Assembly: GCA_001931905.2 (NCBI GenBank) | Contig: MSJI02000672.1 | Span: 55,088 to 119,087, forward strand | DNA: 64,000 bases | Source: Cladosporium sp. IMV 00045 | Lineage: Eukaryota > Ascomycota > Dothideomycetes > Cladosporiales > Cladosporiaceae | Direction: 5' to 3' | Part shown: one piece after another, positions 11,341-20,887 of the stretch | Layout of the letters: the number at the start of each line of letters is the position of its first letter | Numbering within the stretch: the first letter of the stretch is position 1 | Position numbers and translations under genes: made by a program | Notes under the pieces: model-generated | What the model was told of the DNA's origin: nothing | Seen by the model: only the letters and a program-made list of their open reading frames with translations | Databases searched by the model: none

Positions 11341-12699
11341 GCCCCGCCACACGCGTCGATGCTCGTTCATCACGAGGCGATGCCATCGTTATCTTCTCGA
11401 TCTGTACGCGTTACTTCTCGCGCAAGCTGCGCGACAAGCAGAACCACTCCCTAGCCTGTTATGAGGGTCTGACATATCAAGACCTCATAATACCGCCCAA
11501 CCCTGTGGACCTGACGTCCCAAAAAACCCAACGAAGGTGAACCTCCGCTAATGACCCCCTCGGAGAGAAGCCCCTACCGACATTCACCGTTTTAAATCAA
11601 CCAATCGGCCAATTCAGCCGACTCATAAAAAAAAAGAAACCTCGCAGGAGCAACGACACACATACACATTACATATTCTAACGGCCTCCCTACCATCATC
11701 TTCTCTATTTTCTACTTCCGTCATATGGGACGGGATTTGCATAGTCAGCATGCATGCGAGCATTTGTTATTATTATTCTTATTATTATTACCATGGTCTT
11801 TGCGGCTGATGCAGATTGCAGAAATGCACCCACTTTGTGGCCAAAGGACAGGGTGCTTGATATTGTTTTTTATTACTATTAGGGTCACATTGTTATTTTT
11901 GCAGTGTACGTTTAGTTTGAAAGAAGAGAAGAGATACCTCGTTAGTTATTACTCATTTACCCATTGTTGTTGATTGATCTTGGAACTTAATCCAGCCACG
12001 AATATTTTCTCGCGTTCTCGCTTTTCTCGTTCTTTTCGATTTCCTCTCGTTTTGTTTCCAAGTCTTTTCGTTCTTTACTACATCATGTTTTTTTTTCTTT
12101 TGCCCTTCGACGGTTTCCATCCACTGACGAGATCACAGGCTCACCATCACCTCGATTCGAGCCACATTGCTTTCACTCCAATGCGCTAAATTTCCCCCCT
12201 CCCCATTCATCAAGGATACTCAATCAATTCCAAATTTCATAAAAAAAAGAAGCTCATTCGATTCGCGCATTCCAGTAACCGTGGTATCTACGTACGCTAT
12301 CCGTGTTCCCATATCTCTCGTTAAAGCCCATCAAACTCCGCAGGGGGGAAAAAGCAGAAAAGTCAGAGAAACCCAAAATCCCAAATCAAGGGTCAGTCCC
12401 CTTCGATGATGGCTCATCTAGGGAGTGCCTGTTCGTTTCACTCGTTTCGTTCCCAAGAAACTCCATCGCGCTACGCGTTACCCGTTTGCCCATTCGCCTG
12501 CCCGTTGCCCGTTTGTGAAAGGAAAGAAAGAAAGAAACGCCATTGCGCAGCCGCAAAGTCAGTGATGTGGAAGGGAAGTCTCTAGCTAGGGAGAAGGAGG
12601 ACGGAACGACTCGGCTGGTCGGTTAAGCCTAGAGTCGTTGCCCTGGAAAACTCCATGGCTGTCCGAGGTTGTAATGTTGCCAGCCCACACAAGAAGCGT
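11341..12699. other. Convergent intergenic region, AT-rich
   Basis: Tail-to-tail region between the MFS gene and the minus-strand membrane-protein gene. It holds poly-A and poly-T runs, a TTA microsatellite and a short GAAA repeat near 12525. No coding gene is supported; the content fits two long 3' UTRs. Confidence 0.55.
11767..11790 (+). repeat. TTA trinucleotide microsatellite
   Basis: Eight consecutive TTA-type triplets, one of which is altered to TTC, in the 3' region of the MFS transporter gene. Confidence 0.85.
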
Positions 12700-14640
12700 T
12701 TATGAGTGACGCTTAGATTTGTCCTGGTGCTTCACAGCCCTGTCGTGCTCGCAAGTAGGCTTGCTTCCCAGCGTCTTGAGACGGTTCTGACCGAGGGAAT
12801 TGTGCACTGAATCGCAGCTCCCGCACGTCTTCTTCTCCGCGAGCTCGCCGCTCTTGCCGAAGTGCTTGCTGTGGTACTTCTTCGTAGCAGCCATGAAACT
12901 GTCTTTGGCAGGGCCAGTGTTGCGCTTGCAGACTTTCTCGCGAGCGGCGTTGCCGCCGAAGTATTTGGCTCGGATTTTACCCGCTCGGTCTTGCGCCACG
13001 GTCAGCGGCTCCATGACAGAGCGCATAGCTCTACTTGCCAAGTCTGCCACAAAATCGTCGACTTGAGTTTCTGCGCGGGCGAGGCGTTCTTGGACGGCGG
13101 CAATGTCTTTGCGCACGGCTGAAGCGGTCGCTTCGGATGTGGTTCGCAACTTGCCCAATACGGAAGCCGCGGAGCTTGCGAACTGGTGTGCGTCGTGGCT
13201 CATTTGCTGGACTATCTGGGAGGTGACGTTGTGGGTAGCGGCGATGCTGGCACTGAGCTCATGTTGAAGACGGTCGGTCAGGCTGCGGGCTCTTTCACGT
13301 ACGACAGCGGCATCCTTAGTGACGTGAGTGCTGAGATCCGAGCGGGCTTTGTCGTAGGTCTGAAGGTGGAACAAGCGACGGCCGAAGTTGTGGGAGACGG
13401 TAACGTCGAGCTCGGGCTTCTTGCATGGCATGGACACCGTGACGATGCCATATGCGTCATATGGATCCAAAGTGATGGCGTAGATGCCGTCGATCAGCTT
13501 TGTTTGGTTGAATGCAAGAATATTGCCAGCCTTACTAACGTGAGTATCGAGGACTTGAGGCGCACGACCAGGAGATTTGCTTGGAAGTGAAATGATGATG
13601 TGGTTTGGAGGGGCTCCCTGGAAGTGGACATCGAGAGTACCTTGTTCATGGTTGCCGAAATAGTCGGTCGAGCCAAGAATTGTTGGTGTAGGAAGTAGGT
13701 GCTCGATGTTGAAAGTCTTGGTGGCGTTCGTCGAGTTGGTGAGCTTGACGAGAGCGTCGGACAGGGCTGTACGACGAGTGGCGAGATCGGAAGAGGGTGT
13801 AGCATTGAACTTGACCGTGACACCTAGGAGCATAGTGCCGAAAAGATAGACAGTCAAGAATGTAAGAGAGTAAGCGATTCCCGACGAGAGAATGCGAAAG
13901 AGGATTTGACCACTCCCCGGAGCCGGCTTGTGCATGATGGTGTCGTACATCTGGGAACCCAAAGTCGACTTCTCAGCATCACGGTCAGGAGCTTCAAGAA
14001 CAGTGACAGCAGATGCGGAAGAGTCAAAGGCCTTGATGGTCGACTGACGAGGAGTCTCGAGGTCCTCAGAGAGAAAGCTATCCAATGTCTTCTCCTTCTC
14101 GATCTCGTACTCTTTCTGCAAAGCGATCTGCTCCTCGCGAGCCTGACGAAGCTTCTCTTTATGCTGTCTGTCGAGCATCTGCAGTTGGTGATGAAGCGGA
14201 CCGTGGGAATCAGACGCGGCAGCGGCGACGGCGGCGGAGTGGTGATCAGGCAACTCGCTGGCCTCATCGAGATCGATCAAGCTGTTGGTGCCGTCGGGTG
14301 TGAGCATTCCGCCATCTTCGGAGGCAATGCTCACAGTCTCGTTGGAGACGTCGGAGACATCGTCGACCATGTCATATTGGCCATCGTTGAGATCGTTCAC
14401 GTTGTTCGTGGTGTTCTCGTCCGCCATCTTGAGACCGAGCGAGCTTAGGGCGGCGGGTGGAGTGCGCTGACCACGAGGTGGATGAGTCTCTATGAGGTCG
14501 GGCACGGAGCCGTCGATGTTGAGTGTGGGAAAGTCAAAGTTGGAATCAGTAGCGTAGGGTGTGTCAGTAGGAGGGGAGGACAGGTCAGAGCTGTTTGCTC
14601 TTTGAGTCAGCTTGCTCTTGTTGGAGAACTGGCTTGACAT
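12700..14640 (-). CDS. Single-pass membrane protein of unknown function with coiled-coil segments
   Basis: Single exon, 646 residues, starting MSSQFSNKSKLTQR. That is the first ATG of the frame; the open frame continues upstream only from non-ATG codons. I do not recognise the family. Residues 1-200 are polar, Ser/Thr/Asp-rich and probably cytosolic. A Gln/Glu/Lys coiled coil (LQMLDRQHKEKLRQAREEQ) follows at roughly 155-190. One strong transmembrane helix, around AYSLTFLTVYLFGTMLLGV, is followed by a beta-rich segment containing several N-glycosylation sequons, then a second helical region (SASIAATHNVTSQIVQQ onwards). The tail is Lys/Cys-rich (CKRNTGPAK, CGSCDS). The layout suggests a type II membrane protein with a luminal sensor-like domain, but no function can be assigned. 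Confidence 0.75.
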   Translation of the reverse strand: MSSQFSNKSKLTQRANSSDLSSPPTDTPYATDSNFDFPTLNIDGSVPDLIETHPPRGQRTPPAALSSLGLKMADENTTNNVNDLNDGQYDMVDDVSDVSNETVSIASEDGGMLTPDGTNSLIDLDEASELPDHHSAAVAAAASDSHGPLHHQLQMLDRQHKEKLRQAREEQIALQKEYEIEKEKTLDSFLSEDLETPRQSTIKAFDSSASAVTVLEAPDRDAEKSTLGSQMYDTIMHKPAPGSGQILFRILSSGIAYSLTFLTVYLFGTMLLGVTVKFNATPSSDLATRRTALSDALVKLTNSTNATKTFNIEHLLPTPTILGSTDYFGNHEQGTLDVHFQGAPPNHIIISLPSKSPGRAPQVLDTHVSKAGNILAFNQTKLIDGIYAITLDPYDAYGIVTVSMPCKKPELDVTVSHNFGRRLFHLQTYDKARSDLSTHVTKDAAVVRERARSLTDRLQHELSASIAATHNVTSQIVQQMSHDAHQFASSAASVLGKLRTTSEATASAVRKDIAAVQERLARAETQVDDFVADLASRAMRSVMEPLTVAQDRAGKIRAKYFGGNAAREKVCKRNTGPAKDSFMAATKKYHSKHFGKSGELAEKKTCGSCDSVHNSLGQNRLKTLGSKPTCEHDRAVKHQDKSKRHS

Positions 14641-15715
14641 GGTTGTGAAGTGAAGGGCCTGCAGTGTAGACAGCAGTGAAGGTGGAAGGTGGTCGGCCAG
14701 CCGTGCGAAACAGACTGGCGCCGACCGAGGGCAGGCGGGTGTGAGAAGGCGACAGATGGAAGAAGAGCGAGCGAGTGAAATGTGATTGCTGCCACGGCGG
14801 CGGTGGCGGATGAAATCAGGAAGATGAAGACAAGGTTGGAGGAATGTAGGTAGGTAAAGTGAGGTGAATACGAGCAGTTGGGCAACAGAGCAAGTGTCGT
14901 GGTGATTCCAGCAGAGGTAACAAGGCACGGCAAGGATGAGAGGCCTCAGGTGTGCGTTCCGGTTGCCTGGAGGAGGTGGGGTATGAAACGAGGAAGAGCT
15001 TACCTATCGCCTGCATTCACTGGTGATTGGGGAGAGGGAGAGGGAGAGAGAGGAGAGGGGCAGGAGACGGAATCGTGAATATTGTCGGCAAGTGACGAAT
15101 ACGATGATGCTACGGGGGGAGTGGGAGTCAGAGAGGTCGCATGCAAGTGAATGGTGTACGGAAGACGATACTCAACGAGAAGTAGGAGGAGTAGTCCATC
15201 ATGTATCACGAGCTCTCCACACCCCACCTATTTGCGCGATAAGAGTAGACGGCGGACAACGGCCCGCCGCCATCAGACAAGGGTTATGCACATGTGACTT
15301 GCTACATAACGGTGGATGAACTCACTTGACTGTTTGTGAAGAATGAACTATGATAAGGAAATTCAGCCAATACTGTGATCCTCTGGCGATGAACCTCAAA
15401 CTCCTCATTTTCTCCATACCTCAGTATTCCTTCAAACCTCCCTGTCCTCACATCTCTCACTCTCACTTCCCGAGGCCCCGCTGTCCGCCCGACGCTAATG
15501 TTCGGCAGTCCCAATCTGGTAATGACGTTGCCTCTCAGACTGCACCTCATGTCACCTCACTCCCTTAACTATCACGCGTGCAATTCAGTCATCAAAACTT
15601 CATCTTCCATTTTGACAGGCCTGTAGTGAAGAACTGTTGCTCCCGATCCACCTCTTTTCACCACTGCCATCAAGTTGGCAAGAGCCTATCTGGCTATCAC
15701 CGATATTCCGGATGA
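14641..15715. promoter_or_regulatory. Divergent promoter region
   Basis: About 1.1 kb between the head-to-head membrane-protein gene (minus) and the dsc1-like gene (plus). A GA-rich run near 15030-15065 stands out. No gene or specific transcription-factor site is supported. Confidence 0.5.
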
Positions 15716-18355
15716 ATGGCTGACCGGCGGGGAGCCTTATTCCCGCTACTCATTCTAACATGGATTATGCTATCGCCCCCTCCGCAAAATGTCAACCACG
15801 ATCCCTCCAATAAGACAAGGTTGGCAGACGTCATCATCGATGAGCAGCATTCTCTGGACGTCTTGAACAATTCTTCCTACGTCGACAATCGTTTTGATGG
15901 CCAGCAGAGCTATGCAGACCTCAACCTCACAGGCTTTGAACCTGAGAGAGGATTCGCGTGGAATGCTTGGCCACAGCTAAAGCCTCACGTGGTCGATCAA
16001 TCGGACTGGACAAAGAAAGCATTACAGGGCGATATCACGGAAATCAGGCCACACTCATTGTTTAGCAATGTCACAGGCTACGTACACGGGCGATGGGCTC
16101 GTTCAGATCTGGAGAAGGCTATTGAACCTCCCGAACTCAATCTGACGGATTATGCTAGAGATGATCCTTTCGGTGGCCCGAAAAGGGAGAGACACTTCGG
16201 ACGGAATTTCACCGGCACCGAGGGCGATGTCACAATCCAATTCAACGAGAAAGGGCCACCGGGCGAAACGCTCGATCTGCACGGTGTTCCAAACATTACC
16301 GAGATGAACGTGCAACTCAAGCTGGGAGATGACTTGAACGGCAACGAGCACGAGATGATTCTTCGCGGAGTCTACTTTCAGGACATTGGCCATGCTGTCC
16401 TCACTACTACGAGTTCCAAGTTTGCTGGCATCTTTGCACTCCCGCATTTTACGCCATCAGCATACGCCTTTAACCTTTCACGTAATGTTCTCAACGAATC
16501 TATTTCGAGAGTCATCCAGCGTCAAGTCGATCGAGACACCGTCAGCCACAATCCATGGTCGACGACAGTCGAAGGTGCAATAGAAGACCCGATCAGCGCT
16601 CCCCGTTGCGAGCTAGTGTTGTGGTTGCAGCAGCTCGAGCCCACGTTCACGGGACCGGCTTATTCTTCAGCGTTCCTTTACTTCCTTGAGCGCGAGCTTC
16701 GCTTTCCAACCGGTTCTTTCTTACCTCCGGTACCGGAAATGCACTTCGAAATGACTGTATTCTCACCAGACTGTGGATACATTCTCACTTCGCAAGGACC
16801 GCCATCAGTCTCTCCAAAACTTGCCAATCACCTTTCTGGCCCAAAGACGCAGGTCTTGTCTGGTCACGGACGGCGCCATTTATTGATTTACATGATTGCC
16901 TTAGGGCTGCAACTTGCACTGATCAAGAAGCAGATGGGAGAATCCAGTACGCCATCCACTCGCAGTCGGATCAGTTTCTACACCGTCTTCGGTTTGGCAC
17001 TTGGCGACGGATTCACGACTTTGGCTTGCGCCACTCTTGGTTCCGTCACCGATGGGCTTGCTTTGGACCTTATGGCGGTGGCTTTCATGAGCTTCACTGG
17101 AATGCTGTTCTTCGGCATGCAGTTCTTGATGCAGATTTGGAATGTGCAGGCTCCTGAACTGAGACAGCGAGAGCGTGTCGAAGTGGAGGAATCGTTGAGG
17201 CGTCGAGAAGCAGCGCTCGCTGAAATCCGGCAAGCTAGAGAGCAGCGACAAGCGGCAGCACGAGCGAACGCAACCGAAAGCCCCATTGAGGAGCAGAACA
17301 CCGACAGTGACCCAGCAATCAGCACCGCACAGGCAGAAGCGCCGACAGAACCCGCTCAACCGCAGTCCACTGCTCAACCACGGAACAATTCTGCAGCAGG
17401 CACGTTGCCCCTCCCTGCGACCGCACCTCGACCTGATGGCGCTGGTGAACCACCACTATTCTACATGCCATCTGATCAAGCTGGTCTGCAAACCGTTCAG
17501 CCTCTTCAACCTCTGACCGAAGAGCAACACAACGCCCTTGTGGAAGCTATCACCGACTCTCGCGTGCCGACGTTCGGTTATCACTACGCACGTTTCTTTC
17601 TTGTCCTCTTCGGCATCGTTTTCATTTCGATCAACGCCGCTGGCTGGCCATCAATGCTCCAGCGCGGCTTTTTTACAGTGCTTGCGTTCGTCTATCTCTC
17701 CTTCTGGATTCCACAGATTACTCGGAATGTCCAACGCAACTGCCGCCGCGCTCTGGAGTGGGACTTCGTTCTTGGGCAGTCCGCATTGCGTCTCCTGCCA
17801 TTTGGGTACTTTTACGCATACCCTGGCAACATCTTATTCGCCAGCGTGGACTACTACAGTCTAACTGTTCTCGTGACTTGGTTATGGCTGCAAGTCGTTG
17901 TCCTCGGCTCTCAAGACCTGCTGGGCCCTCGATGGTTTGTGCGCGAGATCTGGGTCCCTCCCGCGTACGATTACCACCCAGTCCTTCGATACGACGAAGA
18001 AGGCGCCACCCTTCCTCTAGGCGCCTCAAGCATGGCCTCGCCACCAACATCTCGCCGCGCCTCCGTCTCCGGCCAGGATGGACCCAACGCCACCGGTCGT
18101 CGCGGCTCGTTGCAACACAAAGAATCGAAGGACAAAGGCAAGCGGGTGTTTGATTGCGCAATTTGTATGCAGGATCTGGAAGTTCCCGTCGTCGAAGCGG
18201 GCGAAAGTGGCGACGTTTCTGGTGGTTTCATGCTGGCTCGGAGGCAGTATATGGTTACACCATGCAGACATATCTTCCACACGGCTTGCTTGGAGGGCTG
18301 GATGAAGTATCGTCTGCAATGTCCCAACTGTCGCGAGGGTTTGCCGCCTCTGTAG
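15716..18355 (+). CDS. dsc1: Golgi/endosomal Dsc E3 ubiquitin ligase, RING subunit (Dsc1/Tul1)
   Basis: Single exon, 879 residues. An N-terminal hydrophobic stretch (LFPLLILTWIMLSP) acts as signal or anchor. A long luminal region with several N-glycosylation sites follows, then transmembrane helices in the second half, interrupted by a Glu/Arg- and Ala/Gln/Pro-rich cytosolic loop near residues 480-590. The C-terminus is a RING-H2 domain at about 814-874, with CAIC, CRHIFHTAC and CPNC zinc ligands. This order matches the Tul1/Dsc1 family. In fission yeast and Aspergillus, Dsc1 is the catalytic subunit of the Dsc complex, which supports SREBP cleavage and ubiquitinates Golgi membrane proteins. 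An equivalent role is inferred. The ATG is the first that keeps the signal sequence intact. Confidence 0.9.
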   Translation: MADRRGALFPLLILTWIMLSPPPQNVNHDPSNKTRLADVIIDEQHSLDVLNNSSYVDNRFDGQQSYADLNLTGFEPERGFAWNAWPQLKPHVVDQSDWTKKALQGDITEIRPHSLFSNVTGYVHGRWARSDLEKAIEPPELNLTDYARDDPFGGPKRERHFGRNFTGTEGDVTIQFNEKGPPGETLDLHGVPNITEMNVQLKLGDDLNGNEHEMILRGVYFQDIGHAVLTTTSSKFAGIFALPHFTPSAYAFNLSRNVLNESISRVIQRQVDRDTVSHNPWSTTVEGAIEDPISAPRCELVLWLQQLEPTFTGPAYSSAFLYFLERELRFPTGSFLPPVPEMHFEMTVFSPDCGYILTSQGPPSVSPKLANHLSGPKTQVLSGHGRRHLLIYMIALGLQLALIKKQMGESSTPSTRSRISFYTVFGLALGDGFTTLACATLGSVTDGLALDLMAVAFMSFTGMLFFGMQFLMQIWNVQAPELRQRERVEVEESLRRREAALAEIRQAREQRQAAARANATESPIEEQNTDSDPAISTAQAEAPTEPAQPQSTAQPRNNSAAGTLPLPATAPRPDGAGEPPLFYMPSDQAGLQTVQPLQPLTEEQHNALVEAITDSRVPTFGYHYARFFLVLFGIVFISINAAGWPSMLQRGFFTVLAFVYLSFWIPQITRNVQRNCRRALEWDFVLGQSALRLLPFGYFYAYPGNILFASVDYYSLTVLVTWLWLQVVVLGSQDLLGPRWFVREIWVPPAYDYHPVLRYDEEGATLPLGASSMASPPTSRRASVSGQDGPNATGRRGSLQHKESKDKGKRVFDCAICMQDLEVPVVEAGESGDVSGGFMLARRQYMVTPCRHIFHTACLEGWMKYRLQCPNCREGLPPL

Positions 18356-18550
18356 GTAAACACCAAGTGATCTGGTCACGCACTGTATTATACATGACTG
18401 TAAATTGTTCATTCACGAAGCCTCATGTCGAAAGGGCTCTAAGGCCATCGAGGCGGCATCTCAATTTCTATCTAATTATTCTGCGGGAAGGCACCCATTT
18501 AGCACCGATTACAAGGTACTTGTACAAATTTTTTCAATGTTCGCCTGCAC

Positions 18551-20090
18551 TTAGATGCCATTCGACATCTTCTCCCCTTCGGCCTTGTGCGCCAAAACAT
18601 CATCCACCATTCTCTGAGCGCTTCCCATATATCTCAAAGGATCACACAACTTCTCCAACTCGCCCTTAGAAATCTTACCCGCCACCACCTCATTCTCAAG
18701 CAAAACCTCCAACAGCGGTCTCGAATCCTCAATCGACGCACAACAAGCCTGATAAACCACATCATGCGCCGGCTGCCGTCCCACATACTTCGCCAAACCC
18801 ATCATCACCGCCTCCGCCACAATCAGACCCCTCGTGGAAGCCAAATTCCTCCCCATCGCATCAACATTGACCACCAACCCGCCCAGCGCGAACGTCGCCT
18901 GCCGCAGCGCTCCCGAGCAATACACAAAACTCTCCGGCACGCAAACCCACTCCAAATGCCACGGCCCAGACGCCCGCTCGAAATCCGCCACCATCCCGTC
19001 CAGCGCCAGACTCGCGTTCCCGCGCAGCAATTTCGACGCCGCAAGCACCACCTCGCTCGAAATCGGGTTGCGCTTCTGCGGCATCGTCGACGACGCCCCC
19101 CGGTGCGCCACGAACGGCTCGCTCACTTCCCCCACCTCGTTCGACGACATCACCATCACATCCAGCGCGACTTTCCCCAGCGACCCGCCGAGGATTCCCA
19201 GCACGCCCACGATTTCCGCAACGTCGTCCCGCGCCACGTGCCACGTGATGCTGGGCTCGAGCAGGCCCAGTTCATGCGCCAGCTGGGCTCGCACGCGCAC
19301 GCCGGCGTCGGAGCTCCCCAGCGAGGCGAGCGTTCCCGCAGCGCCGCCGAATTGAACTTTCAGGCAGCGCGAGCGCAGGGAGTCGAGGCGGGCGAGGTTG
19401 CGTTGGAAGCTGGAGAGGTAGACGGCGCATTTGTACCCGAACGTCACGGGGAGGGCGTGTTGGAGGTGTGTGCGGCCGGGCATGGGACTGGGAGATGGGA
19501 TCAGATCAGCTTGTGTCTTTTGAGCCAATTTTATCTTGCTGGCTGCGACGCTTGCGTTTTTGGTGAGATGGGAAAGACTCACGTATCCCTATGCCTCTCG
19601 GCCAATTTCTCCAGCACCGTAATCAACTCGACGATTTGACCACGCAGCAATTCCAAGCCCTGCTTCATCTGCAACATCGCAGCGCTGTCTTGGATGTCTT
19701 GCGTCGTTGCTCCCCAGTGGATGAATTTTGCGTGTTCGGAGGGCACCATTGTTGTCAGTTGCTCGACGAGGGGCAGGACGGGGTAGCCGACTATGTCGGT
19801 GTCCGTGGCGAGTTTTGAGAAACTGTCTTGCGTGTCAGCATGATCGTTCTTTCTCAGTGTGCCATTCATCTATGTATCATAGCATACTCTATCTTCCCTA
19901 CCTGACATCCAGTCGTGATAGCCTCAGCGGCTTCTTGTGGGATCACATCGACTGCTGCTTGAGCTCTCGCTAGGGCGGTTTCGACATCGATCATGCGAGA
20001 GACGTAGGCTTCGTCGGAGAAGATCTGTCGCGCTTCTTCGGTACCGAAGAGGTTGCGGAAGATCCTGGAGTCGATGGCGGTGGCGTTCAT
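18551..20090 (-). CDS. Class II fumarase/aspartase superfamily lyase, 3-carboxy-cis,cis-muconate cycloisomerase (PcaB)-like
   Basis: Three exons, 20090-19888, 19822-19583 and 19487-18551, give 459 residues. Both introns were placed by donor/acceptor consensus and by continuity of the family sequence (QVGKIDFSKLATDTDIVGYP and HRDTPMPGRTHLQHALP). The superfamily signature GASSTMPQKRNP lies at about residues 278-289, and the N-terminal LFGTEEARQIFSDEAYVSRMIDVE block is typical of PcaB-like proteins rather than of adenylosuccinate lyase proper. Fungi are known to use an unrelated beta-propeller enzyme for carboxymuconate in the protocatechuate pathway, so the real substrate is uncertain. It is divergent from a sugar-type transporter across an 800 bp promoter. 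A second donor 13 nt upstream of the chosen exon 1 end fits the conserved sequence less well. Confidence 0.85.
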
Positions 20091-20112
20091 GGTTTGGTTG
20101 GTGGTGTGGAGT

Positions 20113-20148
20113 GGGTTTGGGGGTTTAGGGTAAGGGTTGGGGTTGGGG
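20113..20148 (+). repeat. Telomere-like G-rich tract with G-quadruplex potential
   Basis: Six runs of three to five G, separated by TTT, TTTA, TAA, TT and TT, begin 23 bases upstream of the lyase ATG. One unit is TTAGGG, the common fungal telomere repeat. On the lyase sense strand it reads as C-rich with ACCCTAAACC. Confidence 0.75.
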
Positions 20149-20694
20149 AGGTGGTGGTTTGGAGGGGAGGAGGGATGGTGAAATTCATTTATGAATATTT
20201 GAAGACGTCAGTTAGATGCTTTGTACCGACCGCGGTTTCGTTTCGTTCGCATTTTCGTCTTTCCGATGTGGTGGAGTCGAGTTGTGCTATTCCGTTCGGG
20301 ATAAGCGCTATTCCGGCGGACCGACTCAAGGCCGACTTTTGTGATTGGGACTGCGGTATGCAAAGCGTTTTGGATTCAAAGAAAAGAATCTTCGATCATG
20401 CATCCGTCTAGAAGTAGAAAGAAATAGTTATTGACCTGTTTCGAAATCATCGTGTCGTTTGATCGAATGTGAGCTTCCAGGACTTCAAGTGGTGCATGCT
20501 GACCCGTTTTCACGCTATGTTCCTCTCGACGAACCCAATAAGCACCCGAAAGTCCTTCTCCGGCAGGAAATGTTGTTTAGGGTTGCAATGAATGATCGTT
20601 TAGCTTTGGCCCGCGGCCTCACGTACGTAGCATCGTTCCAACGGCCTAGTCCATCGTTCGGAATAGAAGTTAACCCGGCATGTCAGACAAGCAA

Positions 20695-20777
20695 CTCAGG
20701 CGGGTTAAGCAACTTCGAAGATCTTTTGACAAGCAATCGTCTGAGACTGCTTAGCCGAGCAGAAGTCTCAGGCGGGT
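20695..20777 (+). promoter_or_regulatory. Pair of exact 11 bp direct repeats (CTCAGGCGGGT)
   Basis: CTCAGGCGGGT occurs at 20695-20705 and again at 20767-20777, 72 bp apart and 111-193 bp upstream of the transporter ATG. The GGCGGG core is a plausible zinc-finger or zinc-cluster target, but no known factor is identified. Confidence 0.5.
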
Positions 20778-20795
20778 GGATATCATACTTAAAAG

Positions 20796-20807
20796 ACCCC
20801 ATGGGGT
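20796..20807. promoter_or_regulatory. 12 bp perfect palindrome ACCCCATGGGGT
   Basis: A perfect inverted repeat 81 bp upstream of the transporter ATG, within 20 bp of the second CTCAGGCGGGT copy. The position suits a promoter operator or core element. It does not exactly match the CreA SYGGRG consensus. Confidence 0.5.
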
Positions 20808-20887
20808 GACTTGTCTTCTCTTCGCTACCCCATTGCCGTTGACCCTTAATACCATTTCTTGTACGCTTTTGTCAAAGAGCTATCATC

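Larger units (their letters stand above)
20091..20887. promoter_or_regulatory. Divergent promoter between PcaB-like lyase and sugar transporter
   Basis: About 800 bp between two gene starts pointing apart. It holds a G-rich telomere-like tract next to the lyase start, a CGGCGGACCG motif (a CGG/CCG pair of the kind zinc-cluster proteins bind) near 20315, two exact CTCAGGCGGGT repeats, and a 12 bp perfect palindrome near the transporter start. The sharing of regulation is an inference. Confidence 0.55.

Noticed and set aside
18587..19639. 350-codon plus-strand frame over the lyase gene
   Set aside because: Antisense to a conserved lyase exon; composition is His/Arg-rich and has no recognisable fold.
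19887..19902. Alternative exon 1 donors in the lyase (GTAGGG and GTCAGG)
   Set aside because: GTAGGG gives the wrong phase for the next exon, and GTCAGG loses the conserved VGKID segment; GTATGC at 19887 restores the family sequence.
18551..20090. Adenylosuccinate lyase (ade13) as the identity of the lyase
   Set aside because: The N-terminal FGTEEARQIFSDEAYVSRMIDVE block and the length fit PcaB-like proteins better than fungal adenylosuccinate lyase.
20796..20807. Palindrome as a CreA site
   Set aside because: It lacks the SYGGRG consensus, so it is reported only as a palindrome.
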